Positions 9,326-18,765 of a stretch of DNA of 64,000 nucleotides are shown in pieces. The position numbers and the translations under genes were made by a program. The stretch is taken from assembly GCA_905221605.1 (NCBI GenBank), contig CAJNDS010002652.1, positions 264,553-328,552 of the forward strand, in the 5' to 3' direction. Source of the DNA: Symbiodinium natans (lineage: Eukaryota > Sar > Dinophyceae > Suessiales > Symbiodiniaceae). Each line of letters starts with the position of its first letter. Position 1 is the stretch's first letter. Under the pieces are notes generated by a model. That model saw nothing but the letters and a program-made list of their open reading frames with translations, was not told where the DNA came from and did no database searches.

Positions 9326-9639
9326 TCTTCTCAGGGTAGGACAGTGCTGGACGAAGCGCCCTCCACCATCTGCCAGCGAGCCAGCCGCAAGACCTCCAGA
9401 ACCGGGTGTCCCTCGTTTGTGCGGGGACACATCGTCCGTGCCCCGACTGAAAACCACCGCCACAGTCTGGGTGAAGCAGACGCACGGACGCGGGCTTGTG
9501 GGCATCTTGGGTGTGGAGGTACCATGGAAAAATCGAGCCCTGTGTGCGGAGGGCATCTTGGAGTGTCTCTGAGAGAGGTGACCCCGATCTGGACGGTCAT
9601 GTTGATCGTCATTGCAGGTGAATACGTGGACCGCTGCGA

Positions 9640-10050
9640 TTGGTGGATGGTTCTGTGAGGCGTTGAATCCTGAGAAGTGCCAAGGTGGTGGTTTGCATTC
9701 GATGTCAAGGATGCAGCCTGGTTGACACCCCTTCTGAACGACAACGCTCCAGAAGAAACGGGTCGCGGCCTTGGAGCTGTTGGGCTCCATTTTGCTCTTC
9801 CTTCTGGCAGCCAGAAACATGAGGTGCTCTTCTCCGCGTTGTCATACCTCTCCGCGCCGACAACAAGAAGAATGCCTTCTCAGCCTCCTAACGCTCAGCC
9901 AAAGAAGTGGCCCTGCTCGGCGTTGCTCATGGAATTGGCAGTGCAACATACCCAATTAGCTTGCTATGCGAAGATCGAGCGTGTCAAGCGCTGTTCAACC
10001 ACCTGGGCAGACCAGCTGACGCACCTAGACTTTGATGGCTTCGATGGCAC
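9640..10050 (+). pseudogene. Decayed DIRS-like retroelement RNase H
   Basis: Pieces of one RNase H-like domain appear in order but in changing frames: GGWFCEALNPEKCQ, RWWFAFDVKDAAWL, VAALELLGSILLFLLA, ADNKKNAFSAS (the T/S-D-N-x-x-N-x-F site), LLMELAVQHTQL and STTWADQLTHLDFDGFD. This order matches the RT-linked RNase H of DIRS-type elements as I recall it: ALELLG, then DN.GN, then LMELA, then ADxLTN..FxxFD. At least three frame changes and an internal stop make it non-functional. No tyrosine recombinase was seen. Confidence 0.6.
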
Positions 10051-10104
10051 GAGGAGATTTGGTGTCGCCTCTTCTTTTGAGCCGGGCTGGCTGCTTTACC
10101 ACAG

Positions 10105-10515
10105 CTTCTTAGCCTACACAGTTCTTTGCAAACAATGGAGAGAGGATGCGGCTGCCTCTGGTACTGATCATCCTTGTTCCAGAAGAGTTTGCGCCAAGCT
10201 TTCAGCTGGCAAGTCTTCCAGGAGATCTCGTGATTTTTCCACAGCTCCTTAGCCTGCACAGTTATTTGCAAACCTAATGGGGACAGGATGCGATTGCCTT
10301 GAGTACTGACCGAAGAGTTTGCGCCAAGCTTTCAGCTGGCAAGTTTTCTAGGAGATCTGGTGCTTCTTGAAGAAGCTCCTTAGCCTGCACAGTTCTGTGC
10401 AAAACTAATGGATACAGGATGCGGTTGCCTCGGGTACTGATCGTTCCTGTTCCAGAAGAGTTTGCGCCAAGCCTTCAGCCGGCCAGTTTTCCTGGAGATC
10501 TGGTGATTCAATACT
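10105..10515 (+). repeat. ~130-bp tandem repeat, three units
   Basis: Units begin at about 10118, 10254 and 10384 with CC(T)GCACAGTT-TTTGCAAA and contain AAGAGTTTGCGCCAAGC, TTTCAGCTGGCAAG and GGAGATCTGGTG. The middle unit lacks the CATCCTTGTTCC segment. The array begins inside a short open frame that continues the RNase H remnant and shows no coding constraint. Confidence 0.85.
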
Positions 10516-10634
10516 TTCTTTCGCGGGACACCCGGCTTCACACGCGGGACATGCAGCAAATATACTCGGTCATCTTCGGGATGCTTACGCATCCTCTCTC
10601 TGACCCTTATGTGTGCTTATGTGAGTGACGTTTT

Positions 10635-10668
10635 GCCGGTCAAGCCCCTTTCGAGGGGCCTCGCCGGC
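10635..10668 (+). other. Nested hairpin with TTCG loop
   Basis: Outer stem GCCGG (10635-10639) with CCGGC (10664-10668); inner stem GCCCCT (10644-10649) with AGGGGC (10654-10659), closing a TTCG loop. A compact two-part stem like this would be stable in RNA. It may be a terminator-like or small structured RNA piece. I could not tie it to a family. Confidence 0.45.
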
Positions 10669-10799
10669 AGCTCCACTTGTGAAATGTGGTTTCGAGAATA
10701 CTGCCACCGACTCGGGTCGATCTCGCGGGAATCAAAAAGAAGGGTTTCTTTACCGCGCTGTGACGATTCAAACTGATCGGAATCTTATTGAGTTAGTAG

Positions 10800-11430
10800 G
10801 AGATTGAACGCTATATTAGAATTCATAGTAATCCAATATATAAATCGGAATTTTATAACATTGAAGCTAATCAAAATGGATAGGATCCCATTAAATTGAA
10901 GACGAATCTTGTTAAAATGAATCAGAAACAATAGGATTCCTACGAAAAATAATGTGAACCCTTTAGAATCCTATTAAAATTAATAGCCCGTTTAAAATGA
11001 CGAGGAATCCCTTTTTAATGAACGAACCCTCTGAAAATTGATACGAACCCATGAAAGTGAATAAGAATCCGATTAAGACTGATCGGAATCCCGAGGAAAG
11101 CCGTTTTAACATTCATTCTATTAAACTGAAGAGGAATCCTACTAAAATAAATAGGAACCAGTAGGACTCATACAAACTCCAGCAGAAGCTGGAGATTGTC
11201 ATGTGAATAGGCTTCCTATGAAACTTACTCGGGCTTAATTATAGGATTCGTATGAATACATCTTATTGAAATTTCTAGGGATTTTCTTAAAATTCATACG
11301 AAGCCTATGAATATGAAAACTGATTCGAGTCTACTTGAATTTGTAGGAGCTTATTAAAATAAGTAGGAATCCTATAAAATGTTTTTTTGTAATCCTATGA
11401 AAATATATCGGAACCCTTTATTGAAAAGTA
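10800..11430. repeat. AT-rich degenerate repeat around GAATCCTATTAAAAT
   Basis: Short degenerate modules close to (A/T)GGAATCCTATTAAAATGAAT recur every ~25-35 bases, e.g. at ~10912-10950, 10968, 11022, 11066, 11130, 11344 and 11392. Composition falls sharply compared with both flanks. No open frame of interest. Confidence 0.7.
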
Positions 11431-11439
11431 TCTTCCATC

Positions 11440-12440
11440 GCACAGCATCTCAGAATCTCATCAGAATCTCTCACAGATTCCGGCACAGCTTAAACACCAG
11501 TGCTTGGTGCACGGCGTGGCTATTTGCAGAAACATTTGATTCGTAATCATGAAAAAACATATATTCCCTTCGAATGGTGTTGAGGACAAATAGAAAAAAC
11601 AAAAAACCATCCTGGGAGGAGATGCTTTGGGCGTCGCTCCGTTTTTGGTTGTTTTTGGTTTTCCCTCGTGTTTTTGATGTTTGGGCTGAAACACCAACAT
11701 AAACCTCGAGCTCTGCTAGGTTTTTACTACCACCACATGATCAAAGCCAACGAAAACTCGAGTGTTTGGTTTTTCAACTGAAACACCAAATGACAAGGGA
11801 AAACCAAAACAACAATCCTCGGAGGAGATATTTTGGGTGTCGGTGTTTGTTTTTGTTTTGCGTAGTGTTTTTTGATATTTCAGCTGAAAAGCCAAAAAAA
11901 CCTCAAGTTCTGGTTGGTTTTGTTACCACCAGAGGGTGATAACATACCAAAAAATCGATTTTTTTTCAAGGTTTTCAGCTGAATACCAAAAAAGAGAGGG
12001 AGGGCCAAAAAAAAAACAAACCTTTCAGCTGAAAGCCCAAAAACAACTCGCGTTTTGGTTGGTTGGTTTTGATTACCACCAGAGGGTGTAAAAACCAACC
12101 AAAATTCAAGTTTTTTTTGCATTTTTTTAGCTGAAATTCCAAAAAGCGCGAGGGGAAACCAATAAAACCCAAAACATCGGAACTATACCCAGAGCATCTC
12201 CTCACAGGATTGTTTTTTTTGTTTTTTTTGTTGTCTTTTTGGTCTTCCCTCGTGTTTTTTGGTATTTCGGCTGAATCTCGAATTTTCGTTGGTTTTTGTT
12301 AACACCAAAGGGTAAAAACCAACCAAGCTCGAGGTTTTTTCCTGTATTTCAGTTGAAATGCCAAAAAACACGAGGGAAAACCAATAAAACCAAAAAGTCG
12401 AACATCTCCTCCCAGGATTGTTTTTTTTGTTTTTTTGGTC
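11440..12440. repeat. Fold-back repeat cluster (CCCTCGTGTTTTTTGG family)
   Basis: Modules of the type GGTTTTCCCTCGTGTTTTT followed by GATATTTCAGCTGAA, and their reverse complements (TTCAGCTGAAATACC, ACGAGGGAAAACCAA), alternate several times, each next to CCTCCCAGGATTG or an equivalent. The last pair, 12183-12420, is a ~240-bp imperfect palindrome centred near GTTAACACC. T and A runs dominate; open frames here are low-complexity artefacts. Confidence 0.75.
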
Positions 12441-12490
12441 TTGGTGCGTTTGTTCTGTGGTGGCAAACTAATAACTGACCATAAAGGGTT

Positions 12491-12731
12491 TGTTTGAAAC
12501 GTGCCAGATACCCCATGTTCAGTCATGCGAAGACATGCGTTGGATGTTCAGTCATGCGAAGACATGCGTTGGATGCATGAATGGCTCAAGGCTCAAGGCT
12601 CAAGAACAAAAGAGTGTGAGCGCAAGGGGTCCCTTTAATCTTTGGGTTCTCCTTGGAGTTTCGAGGGACTTGACATTGCTCTTCAGAGCTGAGCGACAAG
12701 CAGCTGCAGCAACAGCTTGCACATTCAGACA
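12491..12731 (+). repeat. 5' LTR, 241 bp, of the plus-strand copia element
   Basis: It begins TGTTTGA and ends TCAGACA, an imperfect inverted terminal pair with TG..CA. An equal-length copy lies inverted at 19306-19546 right after a purine run, which fixes the left end independently. Inside it, a 29-bp direct repeat (12517-12545 and 12546-12574) is followed by three tandem GCTCAAG (12584-12604). Confidence 0.88.
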
Positions 12732-13193
12732 TACTTGCAACTTCATTGCATCAAGGAGCATCAAGAAGACCTTGTCGTTGCTGTATTTGTGTGCTGGCAG
12801 AAGCTGGCTGTTTTGGCGAGAGTTTCAGAGGACGACGTTTGGGATTTGTTTGGAAAGAAGGTTGCAGCAGCAGCAGCAGCAACAGCAGCTGCAGCAGCAA
12901 CATTTACTGCACGTGGGCATTGGCATTTCCATTTAACATCTCATTATCTCGACTCCATCATATAAACTTCATCTCGTTCTCCAGGTGGGACAAGACACGA
13001 AGGGTTGGGTTAACCTTAATCCCATCCTACTTGCTTGTCATCTGTTGTAGCCCAACACCCTACTGTTCAGGGCTTCAGGGCACCGGCCCCAGCGTAGGAC
13101 CCTGTGTGGGATTGGTTGTGTGGTTTCCTCTGTTCCCTATTAGGTTCAGGGTAGGCAAGAGGTTTCGTCAGGACTTGAAAGGCCTCGGGGGCC
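12732..13193 (+). other. Copia leader with presumed primer site and CAG run
   Basis: TACT follows the LTR, then TGCAACTTCATTGC, the presumed minus-strand primer site. It has no classic TGG start, so a tRNA-internal primer of copia type is possible. Further on lies an interrupted (CAG)n tract (12863-12900). The leader is repeated, inverted, at 21590-22047, without indels. Confidence 0.6.
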
Positions 13194-14090
13194 ATGAACA
13201 TAGATGAGGAGGGACTCCCATCTCCTTCGACCCCTAGAATAAGAGCCATCACATATCCCGATCATTTCAGTCCTGTGACCGACACCACAGGAAGTCCAGA
13301 GCCACTCCACATACCAGCACATCCTACGACACCAGCAGCACTCACACCCTTCCCGGGTCATAACCGACAGGTTATGAGCCCAAGGGGCACCACTGCAGCA
13401 TGGACACCGCCTCCAGCAGTACATCCTTTTGCAGCTTCTGCTTCAGGTACAACTACTCCGTTTGCAGGTGCAGCCTTCACGCAAGCAACTCGGATTGAGG
13501 TCCCGGTACACGTGTTGGAACAATTTGCACAGCAGAATACGATTGACAATGAGATCCTTGGAGATTTACGGGCGGCCGTTGTAGAACTACATGACCGCAT
13601 GCAACACCGCACAAACATCCTTGGAACAACAACTACCTCGTTGGCCGACGGCTACAACCTTGTGGTAGAAAATTTAGGGCGTCTGCAGCAGGGCCTTGAT
13701 GCACACAGTGAAGTCATCACTCGTCTTGTGCAGGACAACCGAGGAATTCATGATGAGCTTGAAGCCACGCGCGCCCAGTTGGAAGAGGTTCGGACAATGG
13801 CTCAGACCCCTCGATTGGGACCAGAACAATGGCAGGCTCAGGTGGAAGCACACATCTTGAAACTTCAGAATGAGTTCGACATGCGAATGAAGCAGGTCGA
13901 TGATGATCATCATAGCACCAAATCCCGTGTTCGAAATCTTGAGGACAGGGCTGTGAGTAGGACGGAAGTTCCTGATGCTCACAGTGTACAGGAACAGGTG
14001 GACGAGACCTTTTCTGCGGTGCAGCGCCTCAGAAGTGTCGTCGAGGCTAAGCGCCTGGAGTTAGACCATGGCTTGGCAGGCACTTTGTGA
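13194..14090 (+). CDS. Copia Gag-like N-terminal ORF with coiled coil
   Basis: 298 codons from gccATGA at the end of the leader. Residues 1-100 are Pro/Thr/Ala-rich. Residues ~115-280 are helical and charged, with heptad-like spacing (VVENLGRLQQGLDAHSEVI, LEATRAQLEEVRTM, VDETFSAVQRLRSVVEAKRL), typical of an assembly coiled coil. The end overlaps the next ORF by 23 bases in a different frame. The inverted block repeats its first 59 codons (21412-21589, minus), which supports the start. Gag identity comes from position; there is no family motif. Confidence 0.7.
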   Translation: MNIDEEGLPSPSTPRIRAITYPDHFSPVTDTTGSPEPLHIPAHPTTPAALTPFPGHNRQVMSPRGTTAAWTPPPAVHPFAASASGTTTPFAGAAFTQATRIEVPVHVLEQFAQQNTIDNEILGDLRAAVVELHDRMQHRTNILGTTTTSLADGYNLVVENLGRLQQGLDAHSEVITRLVQDNRGIHDELEATRAQLEEVRTMAQTPRLGPEQWQAQVEAHILKLQNEFDMRMKQVDDDHHSTKSRVRNLEDRAVSRTEVPDAHSVQEQVDETFSAVQRLRSVVEAKRLELDHGLAGTL

Positions 14091-14886
14091 GCAGTTTGCC
14101 ATGAACTCTGATGGTGAGGAACAAGCAGACGAACAGTATCTTGATGCCTATGAAGGTTCATGGTGGGGAAATCAGGCGGGACTACAAGGCCAGGAGGAGC
14201 CCGAACGACCTCCAGGCCTGACATCTTCCTCAGCACCCTCTTCGAGCCAACAGGCATTGAAGCCTCTGGATGAGCCCATTGGAGGGCCATCTGGACAGAA
14301 TCCTGCTCCAGTTGAGGGCAGGGACACCAGTCAGGAACAGGGCAATGCAATACATCATGCTCGATGGAAACTCCTGGCTGATGTTCCAAGTTTACAGGTT
14401 GGTTCAGGGGAACCGTGGGAAGTCGGAATGAGATTTCGCACGTGGTTGAAACAGCTTGACACAGTCGCTGGCACCATAGCACCCGCTTTTGGTACTTTGG
14501 TGGCAGCGCAGGTTCAGTTGGCGGAGCAACGTCATGGCGAGAGGATGGCTGGCTTGGTCACTTTGGGACCGCCGCCGGATGTGGATCCACGAGATTCTGA
14601 GTGCGAAAGCAGGCTTATCCTTCTGTTGATCCGTTGTCTTCCTCAGGAATGGAAAACAAGCGTGCTGGAACAACAGGACGAGTCCAAGGGCATGAGAGCT
14701 TTGGATCTCCTAGAGGAGTCTTCGAAGTCCTGCAGCCCGGCGGGGCTGCAGAGATGCAATCAACACGTTCGTTCGTACACTTCGGCCTGTTACGACAGCA
14801 AAGGATGGACTCAGTGTTCTTCGGCGCTGGCGTCTCGCCAGAACCAGGGCCACAGCTCTGGCACTCCCAAAGTTGGCACCGTTTGA
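14068..14886 (+). CDS. Copia Gag middle segment
   Basis: 272 codons, frame-shifted relative to both neighbours and overlapping them by 23 and 14 bases. The content is Gag-like: WKLLADVPSLQVGSGEPWEVGMRFRTWLKQLDTVA, then LILLLIRCLPQEWKTSVLEQ, which resembles the retrotransposon capsid pattern of helices with Trp and the L-P-x-x-W motif. After ~residue 225 the frame loses sense (AGLQRCNQHVRSYTSAC), consistent with an indel near 14740-14860. Probably one original Gag reading frame broken by small indels. Confidence 0.65.
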   Translation: MAWQALCEQFAMNSDGEEQADEQYLDAYEGSWWGNQAGLQGQEEPERPPGLTSSSAPSSSQQALKPLDEPIGGPSGQNPAPVEGRDTSQEQGNAIHHARWKLLADVPSLQVGSGEPWEVGMRFRTWLKQLDTVAGTIAPAFGTLVAAQVQLAEQRHGERMAGLVTLGPPPDVDPRDSECESRLILLLIRCLPQEWKTSVLEQQDESKGMRALDLLEESSKSCSPAGLQRCNQHVRSYTSACYDSKGWTQCSSALASRQNQGHSSGTPKVGTV

Positions 14887-17335
14887 AGAACTACAAGCTC
14901 TAAGTACGATGGCACAGACTTTGGAGCGGCGTCATGATCGTTTTCGCGCCCTCTTGGGCTTGCTTCGGACAGATCCCGACATCATCCGCCCCACAGCAGC
15001 TGGAGTTGAAAAGATGGTCACTCTGATAGAGCAGCAGTTGCAGCTGCTCAGCGCTGATGAGCACATCAAGGCGAACAGGCAGCATGAGCCTGATCCTCAA
15101 GCTGCGAAGGGCAAAGGCGATGGCAAAGGAAAGGACAAAGGCAAGAGAGGGGGCAAGGAAACGAAGAAGCCATGTGAGTTCATGAAGAAATACGGGAAGT
15201 GCAAATTTGGCGACAGATGTCACTACAGCCACGATGGTCTACAAGGACAGGCGCCAAGAACGACACCGAATCCTAAGGCTGCTCCAGTTTCGACGCCAGC
15301 TAAGGAGTCTGGTACACAGGAGTGTCTTGCATGGGCCAAGAATGGGAAATGCAAGTTCGGCGACAAGTGTAGATACCAGCACAATGGTGAAGCGAACAAG
15401 GCAGCAAATCCGAAGGCGAAGCAGAAACCAAAGGCAAAGGCCAAATCCTCAGCATCAGCGGCAAAGGGAGAGTCCGAACTTGTCGGAGTGAAGCCTACAG
15501 CGTCTGCTATCCGTGTTTCTTCCAGTGTTGCTAGAATGGCACGCAGCATGCAGAGTGAGGAGGAGAGCAGCAGTCAGGCATTTTCTGGTGAGGAGTTTGA
15601 GAGTCCCATGCATGCAGAGGCAAGTGCTCCCGAGTGGTCAGATGTTGAACAAGGAGTTTTCCCTGATGAAGATTCAGATGTCTCTGCAGAAGAAGGGGAC
15701 GATGAGCGCAGGGGAGACGATCCTTTGTGGGTACTTGACTTAACTTTGCAGGATTTTGTTGCGTGGACACGGCCAAATCACATCCGGACCAGGGCAGAGA
15801 GGCTTTTCCGCGAGGAGGAGAACCCATATGCAGTCACCTGGGGTACATGGATCATACTACATCACGACACCGAGGATGCAGATGAGGCTGGTGCTATCCC
15901 GATCGGGGACAGCGTTGTGATGCTCCAATACGATTGGACACTTGTGATGTGCATCGATGCTGTGGCACGACCTTGCGTAGTAACACATCTCATGGACGAG
16001 GACACTGGCAGAGAGAGACTGGTGGCACTGATACGAGTGCCCTATGAACATATGCCGTTTGTTCGTCCTTGGGAACATGCATCAACATCCAGTCAGTCAA
16101 TAAGACTTCCGTGTGACCAGGCTGCATCATCGACAGATCCGAGAGCTCCAGCTGCAGAGGCACCCACAGTACCGCCGCCGCCTCCATGTGTGAACTACCA
16201 ACCTCCAGCACAGGGACGAGCCCAGGCAACTGAGATGTTTCATGTGCATGTACGACATCCACCAGTACATGGAACTTTACCTCAGAGGAGAAGACGCAGT
16301 GCGACACAGAGCGACATGAGTCATGCTTGTGCTGCTAAGGGTTGCACGACTGGGTCAGAGCATGATCTGGTGTTGGCAGACTCAGGTGCTAACGAAGTCA
16401 TTCGCCCGGCCCAAGACCAACCGCCGCCGCGATCTATGCAGGTGGATCTCACGTTGGCAGACGGAAGTGCAATTCCATCCTACAGGTCTAGAGATGGAGA
16501 GCTTGCCGTTCCGGGCAGTGATTCGTGGATAGCACCCATCGGCAAGATTGTGGAGCTTGGCTACAGGTTTGTGTGGGACAACATGACGGGAGCGCAGCTG
16601 ATTCGGGGAGAGGGAGATGAGGCAGAAGTTATCTACGTGAAAGTGGAAAATGGCCTTCCCTACCTTGAATGGCATGATTTTGCAACATTGCGGCGACAGC
16701 TTTCACAGGCTTACAGACAACAGAAACGCGTGCTGTGTGCTCGTGCTGAGATCAAGGAACCTCAGACCTTGCAGGCCATCACCATGAATGACCTGGAGGA
16801 GTGCGAGGCGCAGGCAAAAGGGGCGAAGGATCGTGAATCGGTGCAGCATGGTGAGAATCTTGCGCGGAAAGTGTTTGAGCAGTCCACAATTTCCTACGAT
16901 GATGTGCTTGAGGTCATCATGAAGGCAGACATCGAACCACAGAAAAAACGTAGAGCATGCATTGAGGGAGAGGACGACAAAGTGAAATGTTGGGTTTTTG
17001 GAGCTTTTGCAGTGGGTCCGAATGTGGGAATCACAGATCGCACAAAGGGCAGACCGTGGCTGGTAAAGGTCATCAACAAGTTTATGCATCAGCAACTTCC
17101 TGACATGCGATGGTCATCTTTCTCAATCAGTTGGGACATCGCTTTTGCACCACACCGTGATTTAGGCAATGCAGAAGGCAGTCAGAATGCATTGGTGGTC
17201 CTGAGTCACAAGGGCATGTGCAAAGGTGGTGACCTTTGGATCGAGCATCCTGAAGGCGAACATGTCAGACGGGTATCTGATAAGAAGGCTTTACGTGGAC
17301 TACCTTGTTTACAACTCGCGGAGCAGCATCCTTGA
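14873..17335 (+). CDS. Copia Gag zinc fingers, aspartic protease and 2OG-oxygenase-like domain
   Basis: 820 codons. Residues 101-120 and 151-170 are two C-x8-C-x5-C-x3-H fingers (CEFMKKYGKCKFGDRCHYSH and a close copy), separated by Lys/Pro linkers. They stand in for the usual CCHC knuckle. Residues ~225-285 are acidic. Around residue 500, LVLADSGANEVI carries the DSGA protease active site. Residues ~700-800 hold a separate domain with GITDRTKGRPWL, FAPHRDLGN and KGGDLWIE, the HxD and GG-L pattern of 2-oxoglutarate/Fe(II) oxygenases. I did not find its distal His. The ORF ends a few codons later by frame change into the integrase ORF (31-base overlap). The finger and protease calls are firm; the oxygenase-like call is tentative. 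Confidence 0.85.
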   Translation: MAPFEELQALSTMAQTLERRHDRFRALLGLLRTDPDIIRPTAAGVEKMVTLIEQQLQLLSADEHIKANRQHEPDPQAAKGKGDGKGKDKGKRGGKETKKPCEFMKKYGKCKFGDRCHYSHDGLQGQAPRTTPNPKAAPVSTPAKESGTQECLAWAKNGKCKFGDKCRYQHNGEANKAANPKAKQKPKAKAKSSASAAKGESELVGVKPTASAIRVSSSVARMARSMQSEEESSSQAFSGEEFESPMHAEASAPEWSDVEQGVFPDEDSDVSAEEGDDERRGDDPLWVLDLTLQDFVAWTRPNHIRTRAERLFREEENPYAVTWGTWIILHHDTEDADEAGAIPIGDSVVMLQYDWTLVMCIDAVARPCVVTHLMDEDTGRERLVALIRVPYEHMPFVRPWEHASTSSQSIRLPCDQAASSTDPRAPAAEAPTVPPPPPCVNYQPPAQGRAQATEMFHVHVRHPPVHGTLPQRRRRSATQSDMSHACAAKGCTTGSEHDLVLADSGANEVIRPAQDQPPPRSMQVDLTLADGSAIPSYRSRDGELAVPGSDSWIAPIGKIVELGYRFVWDNMTGAQLIRGEGDEAEVIYVKVENGLPYLEWHDFATLRRQLSQAYRQQKRVLCARAEIKEPQTLQAITMNDLEECEAQAKGAKDRESVQHGENLARKVFEQSTISYDDVLEVIMKADIEPQKKRRACIEGEDDKVKCWVFGAFAVGPNVGITDRTKGRPWLVKVINKFMHQQLPDMRWSSFSISWDIAFAPHRDLGNAEGSQNALVVLSHKGMCKGGDLWIEHPEGEHVRRVSDKKALRGLPCLQLAEQHP

Positions 17336-18765
17336 GCAGAGTCCAGCAGCTACAACTTGATGACGTTGGCTTTACATGTTTCCGTGACTCGACGGGAAGG
17401 AGCATCAGCAGAGCGGAAGATGAACAGCGCAAGCAGCCTGAAGCACACAGCAACAACATCTGCAACAGGGTCCCTCGGACTTCAGGGTGTTCAGGGAGCC
17501 CGTATGGGAATGATGTCGGACAGGATTTGGTTTGTTGCGGGGGTGAATTTCAGGGTTGCGAAAGAGAGAGAGAGGTAGAAAGCGCCCATGGCCCTTGCTT
17601 TTCAAACTGGCAGCTGCCGGATGCGCGCACAACTTCCGATCTCGAGGTCCCCGTGCCTGAGGCCTATTCTTCTGCGTGTGCTGGAAATGCAGGCACTTCT
17701 CTTGATCCTCTGGAGCTCGAATATGAACTCTCATTGCCAGATCCGGATGGGTGTCCTTCACTGGATGACCACGAGAAGGCAAAGGATGATCTTGAAAGAG
17801 GCCCCGTTGCAGCTGAAGAAGGCAGGAAGCCGACGAAGAATGTGGCAAACCATGAAATGGACGACTACAGAACTCGTGGAGTCAAAAGGCCGCATCGAAA
17901 GATCAAGCCGGGAGACCTATCATCTGGCGTACTCTCCATTGATCTGGCAGGTCCATACCGGGATGGGTATGACAGCTCGAAGTATATCTTGATCGCTGTA
18001 CTGCGAACTAAAGATGCGACGACTCTGCCCTTCGTACGCGCTCTTCAACGACGATTTTGGAGTGATGTGCTGGAAGGAATTAACTCCATCATGACTGAGA
18101 TATCTGCACTTGCAGGGTTCCGTGAGGTGGTCAGGATCCACTCAGATAGGGCCAAGGAATTTTTGGCAAAGCGAGTCGTGAAACATCTCAACGATGCGGG
18201 CGTGTTTCAGACAACCACCTGCGGCCACGACCCGGCAGGAAATGGGCTTGCAGAACGCTTTGTCGGAATTTTAAAGCAGTCGGTTCGTGAGTTCATCGTG
18301 AAAGGTCAGGCGCCTCACAGATACTGGCCACTTTACTTTCAAGAAGCAGCACTTCGATATCGTGATACATCTCTTGGTGTGGCATGGCAAGGAACTTTAC
18401 CATATCCTGGTTCCCGTGTGGCGGTGAAGGTGATCGATCCTGCACCCCTGGAGGCTCGGGCTGAAGAAGGAACTTTCCTGGCACGAGATTCGCGCGCAAC
18501 GCATGGGGCACGGGTTCAAGTAAGGAGAAACGGTCGGGACATCGTTATCTTGACCAGATTGCCGGCAGTGATCCGTGAGGGGGATCGTCAGTGGCACACC
18601 TTCGAGACGACCTCTGGAGACCTCGTGTGGATTTCTGATAGAGGTGAAGCGCACAACGCAGATGCAATCCGAGACTTGAGTATTGACTTAGGACTGCTAA
18701 CCGTCGAAGAGCAATCACTTGGTCAGAGCCCTCTGGAAAATATCCAATCGTGGCACAGGCTGTGA
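17305..18765 (+). CDS. Copia integrase (DD35E)
   Basis: 486 codons. The catalytic core begins at ~residue 205: LSIDLAGPYRDGYDSSKYIL (Asp 213), RIHSDRAKEF (Asp 281) and AGNGLAERFVGILK (Glu 317). Exactly 35 residues separate the second Asp from the Glu. The N-terminal ~180 residues lack a clear HHCC zinc-binding domain and probably cross a frame break near 17340-17600, so the zinc domain may be lost or out of frame. The C-terminal part (PYPGSRVAVKVIDPAPLEARAEEGTFLA) fits the copia linker before RT. It overlaps the RT ORF by 16 bases. Confidence 0.9.
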   Translation: MFTTRGAASLSRVQQLQLDDVGFTCFRDSTGRSISRAEDEQRKQPEAHSNNICNRVPRTSGCSGSPYGNDVGQDLVCCGGEFQGCEREREVESAHGPCFSNWQLPDARTTSDLEVPVPEAYSSACAGNAGTSLDPLELEYELSLPDPDGCPSLDDHEKAKDDLERGPVAAEEGRKPTKNVANHEMDDYRTRGVKRPHRKIKPGDLSSGVLSIDLAGPYRDGYDSSKYILIAVLRTKDATTLPFVRALQRRFWSDVLEGINSIMTEISALAGFREVVRIHSDRAKEFLAKRVVKHLNDAGVFQTTTCGHDPAGNGLAERFVGILKQSVREFIVKGQAPHRYWPLYFQEAALRYRDTSLGVAWQGTLPYPGSRVAVKVIDPAPLEARAEEGTFLARDSRATHGARVQVRRNGRDIVILTRLPAVIREGDRQWHTFETTSGDLVWISDRGEAHNADAIRDLSIDLGLLTVEEQSLGQSPLENIQSWHRL

